DNA of 26,662 nucleotides. Source: an uncultured Clostridia bacterium (GTDB taxonomy: Bacteria > Bacillota_A > Clostridia > TANB77 > CAG-508). The stretch spans positions 1-26,662 of the forward strand of contig CALXZR010000044.1 in the NCBI GenBank assembly GCA_944393295.1. Direction: 5' to 3'. The notes under the pieces are model-generated. The model did not search any database. It had not been told where the DNA came from and saw nothing but the letters and a program-made list of their open reading frames with translations. Of the stretch, positions 9,085 to 15,985 are shown piece after piece (position 1 is the stretch's first letter; each line of letters starts with the position of its first letter). The position numbers and the translations under genes were made by a program.

Positions 9085-9669
9085 ATGATAAATAAAGTTT
9101 TAAAAATTATGAAAAATAATAAAGGAATAATAACTTCATCACAAATTGAAAGCTATGGGATACCAAGAGTATATCTATCAAAAATGGTCGAAAAGAATAT
9201 TATAGAAAGAATTGAAAGAGGAATATATGTTACAAAAGATTATGAATATGATGAATACTATTTGTTTCAGTTAAAGTATCCGAAAACGGTATTCTCATAT
9301 AATACAGCACTATTTTTTTATGAAATGACAGAAAGAACACCAATAAAAATGGATGTATCTATTCCACAAAATTATAATCCACATAGATTTAAAGGGCTAG
9401 TTAATGTTTATAGGATAAATAATGAATTATTTGATTTAGGAATTGTAGAAAAGAAATCTCCACAAGGAATGAAAGTAAGAACTTATAACTTAGAAAGAAC
9501 GATATGCGATATATTAAAAGATAAAGAAAGTATTGATATAGAAATTAGAAATAAAGCAATAAAAAAAGCCATTAGAAGTAAGGAATTTAATGCAAGTAGA
9601 ATGTTTGAATATGCAGAGAAAATGAATATATATGACAAACTAAAAAATTATATGGAGGCAATTATATGA
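9085..9669 (+). CDS. abiEi: AbiEi-family antitoxin and transcriptional repressor
   Basis: The 194-residue protein has the AbiEi layout. An N-terminal winged helix (about 1-55: IITSSQIESYGIPRVYLSKM, then the wing IERIERGIYV) precedes the C-terminal antitoxin domain, which contains VFSYNTALFFYEMTERTP and the NLERTICDIL segment. The family neutralises an AbiEii nucleotidyltransferase toxin without direct protein sequestration (type IV system) and represses the operon. The stop overlaps the toxin ATG by four bases (ATGA), the usual coupling for this pair. An inverted repeat over the promoter supports autoregulation. The gene appears complete. Confidence 0.92.
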   Translation: MINKVLKIMKNNKGIITSSQIESYGIPRVYLSKMVEKNIIERIERGIYVTKDYEYDEYYLFQLKYPKTVFSYNTALFFYEMTERTPIKMDVSIPQNYNPHRFKGLVNVYRINNELFDLGIVEKKSPQGMKVRTYNLERTICDILKDKESIDIEIRNKAIKKAIRSKEFNASRMFEYAEKMNIYDKLKNYMEAII

Positions 9670-10511
9670 TAAAGAATGCTAAAAGTTTAATGGATAAGTC
9701 AAGAAATTTAGCAGCAAAGTATAATATTACCGTAAATGAAGTACTACAAAATTATATGTTTGAAAGAATATTAGAAAGATTATCTGTTTCGAAATATAAA
9801 AATAATTTTATTTTAAAAGGCGGATTATTACTATCTTCAATAATGGGGATAGATACTAGAACTACGATGGATATGGATACTTGTATAAAAGGGATTAATT
9901 TAACAGATGATGAATTATATGAGGTATTACAAGAAATATTAAATATTGATCTTAAAGATAATGTTAGTTTTGAAATAAATAATTCTAAACCTATACGAGA
10001 AGAAGATACTTATGGTGGATTAAGATATAATATTGTTGCTAAATTTGATAATATAAAAGTAAATTTGAGTATTGATATAGCTACTGGAGATTTAATTACA
10101 CCAAGAGAAATAGAATATGATTATAAAATGATGTTTGAAGATAGAAGTTTGACAATAATGACTTATAATATAGAAAGTATTATAGCTGAAAAATTTCAAA
10201 CAGTAATATCAAGAGGAATATTAAATAGTAGAATGAAAGATTATTATGACTTGTACTATTTAATGAAATATAAGGATTTTTCAAAACAAAATTTGAAAAT
10301 TGCTATTGAAAAAACATTTTGTAAAAGAAATACAGACATGCAAGATATAGGAAAAGTTATTAGTGAAATAGAAAAAAGCGAATTTGTAAAAGACTTATGG
10401 ACAAGTTATTCACAAAAGTATCAATATGCAAAAAATATAAAGTTTGAAGAAATAATTAGTTCAATATATGAAATAAATAAAAATGTATTAAACGGAGGAA
10501 TAAAAGTATGA
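9666..10511 (+). CDS. abiEii: AbiEii-family nucleotidyltransferase toxin
   Basis: The 281-residue protein has the motifs of the AbiEii/DUF1814 nucleotidyltransferase group. These are FILKGGLLL (48-56, motif I), TTMDMD (66-71, the two metal-binding aspartates), a later acidic motif in LSIDIATGD, and the SIIAEKFQ and RMKDYYDLYYL segments. Family members shut down growth during phage infection; some homologues transfer nucleotides to tRNA acceptor ends. All motifs are present, so the toxin is predicted to be active and to need the upstream antitoxin. It overlaps abiEi by four bases. Its stop also overlaps the ATG of the next gene by four bases, so a third protein was part of this operon. Confidence 0.93.
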   Translation: MIKNAKSLMDKSRNLAAKYNITVNEVLQNYMFERILERLSVSKYKNNFILKGGLLLSSIMGIDTRTTMDMDTCIKGINLTDDELYEVLQEILNIDLKDNVSFEINNSKPIREEDTYGGLRYNIVAKFDNIKVNLSIDIATGDLITPREIEYDYKMMFEDRSLTIMTYNIESIIAEKFQTVISRGILNSRMKDYYDLYYLMKYKDFSKQNLKIAIEKTFCKRNTDMQDIGKVISEIEKSEFVKDLWTSYSQKYQYAKNIKFEEIISSIYEINKNVLNGGIKV

Positions 10512-11022
10512 GTTTAGATTTTAGTATACCAATAACAGGATACGAATTTATAGCTATAGTTATATCAATATTAGCTTTGATAATGCCAGTAATAATATGG
10601 ATAATAAAAAATATTTTTATTAAGGCCAAATTAGAAATTTATCCTACTAATCAATTAAAGTTACTATATAATGAAAGTGGATCATATATTAATTTAGATT
10701 TTTCTATTGAATGTAAATATAAAAATGTTGTTGTTCAAAATATAGAAACAATAATTACCAGGGAAAATGATGGAAAAAAATTAGAACTAATACAGTCAAC
10801 ATTTAAATCTCCAGTATACTCAGCAATAGGTAGTAATTTTCTATCAAGTAATGAAACAGCGCATCCATTTAAAATTGAAGAAAATGGTTTAATAAATATT
10901 TTCTTAGAAGAATCAATAAAAAATTCAGAAACTATTAATAAGTTATCTGAAATACATAATAATAAGTTTGGTGTTAGAATAGATATATGGACACATTTAA
11001 TGAGAGGGTGTATAATAAATTA
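10508..11022 (+). pseudogene. Membrane-anchored third gene of the AbiE operon, 5' part, cut by an IS
   Basis: Residues 1-171 of an unrecognised protein. An N-terminal hydrophobic helix (about 13-36, IAIVISILALIMPVIIWIIK) is followed by a lysine and then a beta-rich region that looks cytoplasmic. The ATG overlaps the abiEii stop (ATGA), so it belongs to the same transcript. The reading frame runs directly into the left end of an IS3-family element. A segment of matching style continues beyond the IS at about 12386-12703, suggesting an intact protein of roughly 270-280 residues. I do not recognise a family. The anchoring helix plus a soluble domain could make it a sensor or accessory to the AbiE pair, but that is inference from position only. 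Confidence 0.75.
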
Positions 11023-11054
11023 TGTACACTAATCAGAAAGGAGTGTGTCAGAAA

Positions 11055-11324
11055 ATGGCAAAGAAAAAAGTATATGATGAAGATTTTAAAAAAATGATAG
11101 TAGAATTATATGAAAATAAAAAACCAATATGTGAATTAAAACGTGAATATGGCTTAGCAGACGCAACAATATACAGATGGATAAACGAATATGGAAAAAT
11201 AAAAACAGAGACAGGAGAGATAACAAATAACCATGAAATAAAAAGATTGAAAAAAGAAAATTTAAAATTAAAAGAAGAATTAGAAATACTAAAAAAAGCG
11301 ATTGCCATATTCACGCCAAAATAG
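11055..11324 (+). CDS. IS3-family transposase OrfA
   Basis: The 89-residue protein has the IS3 OrfA pattern. A helix-turn-helix (FKKMIVELYENKKPICELKREYGLADATIYRWINEY, spread over about 9-45) binds the element ends, and a leucine-zipper-like coiled coil follows (EIKRLKKENLKLKEELEILKKAI). A longer in-frame start at 11022 lies inside the IS end. The ATG at 11055, with AGGAG upstream, gives the usual MAKKK opening and is preferred. The reading frame passes an AAAAAAAG slippery run at 11291-11298. A -1 shift there continues into KKSDCHIHAKIEEK and then orfB, giving the OrfAB fusion transposase typical of the family. Confidence 0.9.
   Translation: MAKKKVYDEDFKKMIVELYENKKPICELKREYGLADATIYRWINEYGKIKTETGEITNNHEIKRLKKENLKLKEELEILKKAIAIFTPK
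11291..11298 (+). promoter_or_regulatory. A7-G slippery site for -1 programmed frameshift
   Basis: Seven A followed by G sits at the 3' end of orfA. Shifting back one base joins orfA (phase of 11055) to the open upstream extension of orfB (phase of 11378) with no stop in between. This is the standard IS3-family route to the OrfAB transposase. Confidence 0.8.
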
Positions 11325-11377
11325 AAGAAAAAGTAAGATTTATAGAAAATAATAAAAAAGTACATGATATAAAGACA

Positions 11378-12196
11378 ATGTGTAAAGTGCTTGGAATAGC
11401 ACGTTCAGAATATTACTATTCAAAAAATAAGAAAAAAGACAGTTATGAAGAAGCAAATAAAAAATTGGATATAGAAATAAAAAAAGAATATGAAGAATCA
11501 AAAGGAAGATATGGTTCACCAAAAATCCAGAAAATACTAGAAAAAAGAGGAATCAAAGCAAGTCAAAAACGAGTAGCAAGAAGAATGAAAAAAATGGGAT
11601 TAAGGTCAATAGTAGTAAAGAAGTACAGACCAAGTGGAAACAAAGGAAAAGTGGACGACACCAACAAACCGAATTTGTTAGAGCAAAATTTTAAAGCAGA
11701 AGGATTACGAGAAAAAATGGTGTCAGATATAACATATGTATATACAAGAGAAAAAGGGTGGACATATTTAGCGATAGTAATGGATTTATATAGTTTAAGT
11801 ATAATAGGATATAGTTATGGAGAAAAGATGGATGCAGAACTAGTAATAAAAGCAATAGAAAATGCTAGGGCAAAAGGTAAATTCAAAAAAGGAGCAATAT
11901 TTCATAGTGATTTAGGTTCACAATATACGTCGAATAAAGTTGAGGAATACTTAAGCGAACTAAATCTAGTACACTCATATAGTAAGAAAGGATATCCTTA
12001 TGATAATGCAAGTATGGAGAGCTTCAATGCCATATTAAAAAAAGAAGAAGTAAATTTACACGTGTATAATACATTTACAGAAGCTAAAGAATCAATATTT
12101 GAATTTATAGAAGGATGGTACAACAGAAAGAGGATACATTCATCAATAGGATATAAAGTGCCAAATGAAATTGAGAACGAAGTGGCAATAAAATGA
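11378..12196 (+). CDS. IS3-family transposase OrfB (DDE integrase domain)
   Basis: The 272-residue protein starts with the HTH_21-type segment (RYGSPKIQKILEKRGI and ARRMKKMGL). The rve integrase catalytic core follows: D in MVSDITYVYT, D in IFHSDLGSQYTS and E in ASMESFNAILKKE, the last followed by the conserved HVYNTFTEA and RIHSSIGYKVP tail. All three acidic residues are present, so the transposase is probably active. The open frame extends upstream of this ATG to the slippery site, so the main product is probably the OrfAB fusion, with OrfB alone a minor one. Confidence 0.95.
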   Translation: MCKVLGIARSEYYYSKNKKKDSYEEANKKLDIEIKKEYEESKGRYGSPKIQKILEKRGIKASQKRVARRMKKMGLRSIVVKKYRPSGNKGKVDDTNKPNLLEQNFKAEGLREKMVSDITYVYTREKGWTYLAIVMDLYSLSIIGYSYGEKMDAELVIKAIENARAKGKFKKGAIFHSDLGSQYTSNKVEEYLSELNLVHSYSKKGYPYDNASMESFNAILKKEEVNLHVYNTFTEAKESIFEFIEGWYNRKRIHSSIGYKVPNEIENEVAIK

Positions 12197-12235
12197 ACAG
12201 TTACACATTTACAAAAGTTTTCTTAAATACCAAAG

Positions 12236-12310
12236 ATTCTAAATTTATATTGGTGTAAATGGCGACGTAAGGAGCTCCGTATACCATTTATACTAATATA
12301 AATTTAGAAT
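12236..12310 (+). other. 27-bp stem hairpin inside the IS, downstream of orfB
   Basis: ATTCTAAATTTATATTGG... (12236-12262) can pair along its whole length with 12284-12310, including two G-T pairs. The 21-base loop contains the palindrome GGAGCTCC. There is no T tract after it, so it is not a classical terminator. It lies between orfB and the right end of the IS and may block read-through or take part in end synapsis. Confidence 0.8.
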
Positions 12311-12385
12311 AAAATGAAGAAATGAAAGAGGTCTCATAAAATAAAAAAATTCTCAAAAAAAGTGTCCAAAAACTTGACATAGATC

Positions 12386-12703
12386 CAGTTAAAGGATTTT
12401 ATTATAGGCGATAATTATGATAAAGATTTTGAAAAATTCAAAAATAAAGATGATTATAACGAAATGTATGCAAAATTATATGAGGAATTATTTTGGAAAA
12501 AAGGAAAATATGAAATGCAATTAATTATTAAATATAATAAGAAAGAACAATATGTAAAAAAATACATTTTTGAAATAAACGAGAAGGAATCTAAATTATT
12601 TGAACATAATGTTGAAGAGGCTTTATTGTGCAGATTAAAGAATATATATCGAATTCCAACTAATTTTTATTATGGTAATAAAAATTATAATGAGGTTAAA
12701 TAA
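12386..12703 (+). pseudogene. 3' part of the IS-split AbiE-linked gene
   Basis: About 105 codons in one frame after the IS: (Q)LKDFIIGDNYDKDFEKF, then DDYNEMYAKLYEELFWKKG and a Lys/Asn-rich beta region ending NYNEVK. Joining CIINY of the 5' part to this segment gives a smooth reading frame, which supports one original gene. An ATG at 12464 has no good ribosome binding site, so I do not treat it as a new gene. Where the coding sequence resumes is uncertain by about 20 bases because the IS right end is not fixed. No family is recognised. Confidence 0.65.
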
Positions 12704-12953
12704 AAATATATAAAATAGAAGGATAAATAGGTATAGAAGTATACATAAACTACAAGAAGACTATATATGATTTATTCTATGAAAATAAAAAGAGAATAGA
12801 GAAAAAATATAGGATTAAAATATAAATGGCAGAGATTAGATGATAAAAAAGCTTCAAGAATAAAGTTTATAATAAATAACAAAAGAAAAGCAAAATATAT
12901 GGTGAATTTTAACCTGTATTTTGTTTTTTATATTTTATAAGGAGGAATTTAAG
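12704..12953. other. Intergenic stretch, no gene recognised
   Basis: About 250 bases of A-rich sequence with short open stretches but no start codon with a ribosome binding site. The open frame at about 12798-12940 lacks a start and shows no recognisable family. I see no terminator for the split gene. AGGAGG at 12940-12945 belongs to the next gene. Confidence 0.5.
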
Positions 12954-13616
12954 ATGCAAAAGTTGATAGATAAATATAATGCAGAATGTGCAATAAAAAG
13001 TACATGTGCAAATATTATCTGGAAAATGGGAATAATATTAAATTCAATAATATATTGCATAAATGTAATTGGTTTAAAAAGGAATAATTATATCTTATTA
13101 TATTTTATTATAATTATTATTTTATTTTTTGTAAGTCAAATAGTTTTTGTTGTTGATATAGGTAAAAAAATAGGAGTAAGGAGATCTTCAAAATTTCTTA
13201 TTAGTTTAAAATATATAAGAAGTGTATATAAAAAAATTGAAGAATTTCAAAATCAATGGATTATTAAGTATTGTAAATATAATAAGATAAATACAATTAA
13301 TAAGATACAGATTATATTTCAAGAGATTAAGAGTAAAAGAGAAAAGAGTGAAATTAAGTATTTGAATCCAATAATTATTGGAACATTATTTTTAACGATA
13401 TGGGAAATAACAATTGAGAAATTAACAGTTAATATAGGATTTTGGAATATGTTACCAATAGCAGTTATTTCTATAATTGGTCTTTCAGTTGGAATTGGCT
13501 GGATATCAAAAGAAATTATTGAAGATAAAAAAATATTCAATCAGTTTCAAGAGTATTGTGGAAATCAGAGACTAGAAGAACTATTAATAGAAGTAGCTTT
13601 AAAATGTAAAAAGTAG
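12954..13616 (+). CDS. Four-helix integral membrane protein of unknown function
   Basis: The 220-residue protein has two hydrophobic pairs. The first pair lies at about residues 15-70 (MGIILNSIIYCINVIGL, and ILLYFIIIIILFFVSQIVFVV). The second lies at about 140-195 (NPIIIGTLFLTIWEITI, and MLPIAVISIIGLSVGIGWIS). They are separated by a Lys/Gln-rich, probably coiled-coil cytoplasmic stretch, and a soluble tail follows. The 2+2 layout recalls SLATT or S-4TM effectors, predicted pore-formers in nucleotide-signal defence systems, but I see no decisive motif and no cyclase gene nearby. I chose the ATG at 12954 because it follows AGGAGG by 8 bases; an upstream TTG at 12921 lacks such a site. The next gene follows after 19 bases with GGGAG, so the two probably form one operon. 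Confidence 0.8.
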   Translation: MQKLIDKYNAECAIKSTCANIIWKMGIILNSIIYCINVIGLKRNNYILLYFIIIIILFFVSQIVFVVDIGKKIGVRRSSKFLISLKYIRSVYKKIEEFQNQWIIKYCKYNKINTINKIQIIFQEIKSKREKSEIKYLNPIIIGTLFLTIWEITIEKLTVNIGFWNMLPIAVISIIGLSVGIGWISKEIIEDKKIFNQFQEYCGNQRLEELLIEVALKCKK

Positions 13617-13635
13617 TAGAGGGAGATAATAGAAT

Positions 13636-14334
13636 ATGGAAAAAAAAGATTTAGAAAAAATTTACAATTTATTAAATGGAACATATAAAGCAATACAAAA
13701 ACAAAGTGAGAGATTTATTGGAAGGAATGACATTTGTCAATATAATGAATTAATAGATAAAATATACGAAATTACAAATGATGAATTTGTAACTATGTAT
13801 AAAATAAAAGAATCAGAATATCATGGTGATAATTATTGTCTAAAAGATACCCTATTAATAAAAATTTTACCTATTATAGAATATATTAATAATATCTATA
13901 TTGATAGTACAGAAGAAACAATTCAAAAGGTAGGAGCATTATATAATGCTATACAAGATACAGAACTACAAAAAAGATGTGGAGATATTTTATTAGAAGC
14001 ATCTGGAGCTTTTGACAGAGTAATAAATCAAGCTACTCAAATTTTAGAAGATAGAATAAAAAGAAAATCTGGTTTAGAAAATACCACTTTAATAGGAATT
14101 CCATTGGTTTCAAAAGCTATTCATAGTAAAGCAGAAAATACAATATTAAAATTTAGTGATAATCCAGATATTCAAGAAAAATATGCAGCATTATTTAAAG
14201 GAATTATAGGAGTTTATAGAAATCCAACTCATCATGGTCTTGATTATGAATGCTCAAGAGAAGATGCACTTAAGTTTTGTGCTTATATAGATTTACTTTT
14301 AAAAGAAGTAGAAAAATCCGAAAAAATCATATAG
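13636..14334 (+). CDS. TIGR02391/Ymh-like protein with a HEPN-type RNx3HH motif
   Basis: The 232-residue protein's C-terminal half (about 125-230) matches my memory of the TIGR02391 (Ymh) family found in phages and defence islands. It contains FDRVINQATQILEDRI, a middle LIGIPLVSKAIHSK segment and the signature GVYRNPTHHG at about 192-201. R195 and the histidines at 199-200 form an R-N-x-x-H-H arrangement like the catalytic motif of HEPN ribonucleases, to which Ymh proteins have been assigned. The N-terminal part (1-120) is helical and not recognised. It lies 19 bases after the membrane-protein gene, suggesting a two-gene unit that could pair an RNase-like domain with a membrane partner. Nuclease activity is inferred only from the motif. 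Confidence 0.8.
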   Translation: MEKKDLEKIYNLLNGTYKAIQKQSERFIGRNDICQYNELIDKIYEITNDEFVTMYKIKESEYHGDNYCLKDTLLIKILPIIEYINNIYIDSTEETIQKVGALYNAIQDTELQKRCGDILLEASGAFDRVINQATQILEDRIKRKSGLENTTLIGIPLVSKAIHSKAENTILKFSDNPDIQEKYAALFKGIIGVYRNPTHHGLDYECSREDALKFCAYIDLLLKEVEKSEKII

Positions 14335-14336
14335 AA

Positions 14337-14372
14337 AAAATACCAGAAGAAAATAAATTCTTCTGGTATTTT
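14337..14372. terminator. Bidirectional terminator between convergent genes
   Basis: A perfect 15-bp stem (AAAATACCAGAAGAA with its complement TTCTTCTGGTATTTT) has a 6-base loop. It has an A run on the left and a T run on the right, so it can end transcripts from both sides. Confidence 0.9.
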
Positions 14373-14375
14373 AGA

Positions 14376-14669
14376 CTATTCATCAAAACATCCCATAACT
14401 AATTGAGAGCCATCAACAAATCCATTTCTATAATATTTTTCATTCCAATAACCAAGATAATCAAGAAAATTATTATCTAGTATTTCTAATTGTTTTTGAA
14501 CATATTTTTTATTTTTCTTTGGCACATTTCTTAAAATTTTTTCAGAAATTTCATCAAAATAAACCCAATGTTTTTTATCTTCATCGCAAGTTATAGAAGA
14601 AAGTTCATCCTCTCTAAATAATATCCATTCTCTTAAAATATCATTATTTACTTCTCTAAAATTATTCAT
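14376..14669 (-). CDS. Small conserved-looking protein of unknown function
   Basis: The 97-residue acidic protein is predicted to be mainly helical, with Trp/Tyr-rich stretches (WILFREDEL, HWVYFDEI, LGYWNEKYYRNGF) and a final FVDGSQLVMGCFDE. The end resembles the 'GF-x-G-x-x-LG/M' tail seen in several small phage or defence-island proteins, but I cannot name a family. It has a good GGAGG ribosome binding site 7 bases before the ATG (14678-14682 on this strand). It converges on the HEPN-like gene and shares its terminator. Confidence 0.7.
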   Translation of the reverse strand: MNNFREVNNDILREWILFREDELSSITCDEDKKHWVYFDEISEKILRNVPKKNKKYVQKQLEILDNNFLDYLGYWNEKYYRNGFVDGSQLVMGCFDE

Positions 14670-14695
14670 AACAATCCTCCAATTTTATAAAATTA

Positions 14696-14717
14696 ATATA
14701 TATCAAAACGATATATT
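14696..14717. repeat. Inverted repeat upstream of the small minus-strand gene
   Basis: ATATATC and GATATAT face each other across AAAAC, 15-40 bases upstream of the ATG at 14669 (minus strand). It could be an operator or only a chance feature of AT-rich DNA. Confidence 0.3.
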
Positions 14718-14898
14718 GAGTAAATTTTCAGTCAATGTTGCATACAAAATTCAAAATCTTGGGGACACAATGGGGACAAAAGTACCCAAAATTGACTTAA
14801 AATCACTTAAAAACACATAGCTTATAAATCAATAAAACCATTGAAATATAAGCAAAAACTATCAATTTCAATAAAATACAAAAATTGCTGATAATACC

Positions 14899-14914
14899 CT
14901 CATAACCCGAAGGT
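14899..14914 (+). other. tRNA-Met-like fragment, possible attachment-site remnant
   Basis: CTCATAACCCGAAGGT matches the anticodon loop and 3' anticodon stem of tRNA-Met genes (anticodon CAT), but the sequence on both sides cannot fold into a tRNA. Integrases often recombine within the 3' half of tRNA genes, starting at the anticodon loop, so this may be the scar of an att site. It is only 16 bases, so chance cannot be excluded. Confidence 0.35.
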
Positions 14915-15251
14915 TAAAGTCTTTAATCTTACTATACAAATCAGAATTTTGATATAGAAACAAAAGATTAAATTAGTAAAAAATTATATATCTATTGAGT
15001 TTTTTTGATAATAAAAGACAAGTTTCGACAGATTTTGCGATATAGATATGATATATTTAAATATAAGAAATGAAATAAATAAAATATTACAAAAGAATTA
15101 AATTTAAGATAATTTAAAATGTAAAGTAATATCAATATATTTTATCTAGAAGAAGTATATATCGTTATTACACATTTTATTTATAAAAGGAATAAAAAAT
15201 TCAAGTATTATAAATATACATTATTATAATTGAATTTTAGGAGGTTAAAAC

Positions 15252-15965
15252 ATGAGGTTAAAATTAAATTTAGATTTAGAAAATGAGATTTTGCCTATAC
15301 AATATCGCAAAAGTATAATAAGTTTTATAAAATTATCTTTATTAGAGTATAATGAACAATATTATAAAAAATTTTACAATAATAGAGATACAACAATAAA
15401 ACCTTATACTTTTTCGGTATTTTTTTGTAATCCGAAATTTATAGAAGATAGAATAATAATAGAAAATAAAAGATTAGAGCTAAATCTTTCTATTGCAGAT
15501 TATGAAACATCAATTATTCTATATAATGCTTTGAATCATCAAAAAAATAAAAAATTTTCATTAGATAAAAATTCATGGACTATAAAAAATATTGGTGTGT
15601 CTTTAGATAAACAAATAAGTTCAGAAAAGATAACAATAAAATTTATGTCTCCATTAGTGGTAAGAAGTCATTTTAAAGATAAAGATTATTATTATTCATT
15701 TAATTATGAAGAATTCAAAGATATGCTAAAAATAAATATCAGACATCAATTAAAAATTACAGATATTAAAGAAGATTTAGTAAATAGCTTTGATATAGAA
15801 GCTATAAAAGCGAAAAAAGTAATAGTAAAATTTTATGAAAAGAAGATAGAAACTTCAACAGGTATTTTTAAAATATCAGGAGATAAACAATTGTTGAAAT
15901 ATTTATATGATGCTGGGATGGGGAGTAAACGTAGCAGTGGATTTGGTATGTTTCAAATCATATAG
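15252..15965 (+). CDS. cas6: CRISPR pre-crRNA endoribonuclease Cas6 (type I-B)
   Basis: Cas6 cuts the repeat in the precursor transcript to make crRNAs with an 8-nt 5' handle. The 237-residue protein has two ferredoxin-like halves and ends in the glycine-rich loop DAGMGSKRSSGFGMF (about 220-234), the Cas6 family signature that binds RNA. The region LSPLVVRSHF-like (KFMSPLVVRS, about 130-140) is also typical. It is the first gene of the cas operon, behind an AGGAGG site. It appears intact, so crRNA processing could persist even though other cas genes are damaged. Confidence 0.92.
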   Translation: MRLKLNLDLENEILPIQYRKSIISFIKLSLLEYNEQYYKKFYNNRDTTIKPYTFSVFFCNPKFIEDRIIIENKRLELNLSIADYETSIILYNALNHQKNKKFSLDKNSWTIKNIGVSLDKQISSEKITIKFMSPLVVRSHFKDKDYYYSFNYEEFKDMLKINIRHQLKITDIKEDLVNSFDIEAIKAKKVIVKFYEKKIETSTGIFKISGDKQLLKYLYDAGMGSKRSSGFGMFQII

Positions 15966-15985
15966 AATAATAGTGAGGTGTTAAA

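Larger units (their letters stand above)
11023..12387 (+). mobile_element. IS3-family insertion sequence (orfA/orfB), about 1.36 kb
   Basis: The element contains orfA and orfB in overlapping phases with an A7 slippage site. The left end is placed at TGTACACT (11023). An inverse match AGTGTCCA ends at 12368, but the split gene only becomes open again a little later. The true right end is therefore between 12368 and about 12387, where ACTTGACATAGATCC occurs. I found no clear target-site duplication. Between orfB and the right end lies a large hairpin (12236-12310). The element interrupts the third gene of the AbiE operon in the same orientation. Confidence 0.85.
14670..15251. other. 580-bp gene-free boundary region with possible integrase remnant
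   Basis: No gene is recognised. Near 14759-14785 the text GGGGACACAATGGGGACAAA resembles the 3' ends of tyrosine-integrase genes of Firmicutes mobile elements. It is followed by a tRNA-like 16-mer at 14899-14914. From about 14960 on the sequence is very AT-rich and forms the leader region of the cas operon. A TATAAT at 15225-15230, about 20 bases before the cas6 ribosome binding site AGGAGG, is a candidate -10, but I see no good -35. Confidence 0.5.

Noticed and set aside
12464..12703. Independent small gene starting at ATG 12464
   Set aside because: No ribosome binding site. The frame extends upstream to the IS end and fits the 3' part of the gene broken by the IS.
12921..12953. TTG start at 12921 for the membrane protein
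   Set aside because: The ATG at 12954 has AGGAGG at ideal spacing, and the upstream codons include the ribosome binding site itself.
13980..14334. Second AbiE-like or CRISPR-related role for the TIGR02391 protein
   Set aside because: Its motif is HEPN-like and it shows neither nucleotidyltransferase nor Cas motifs.
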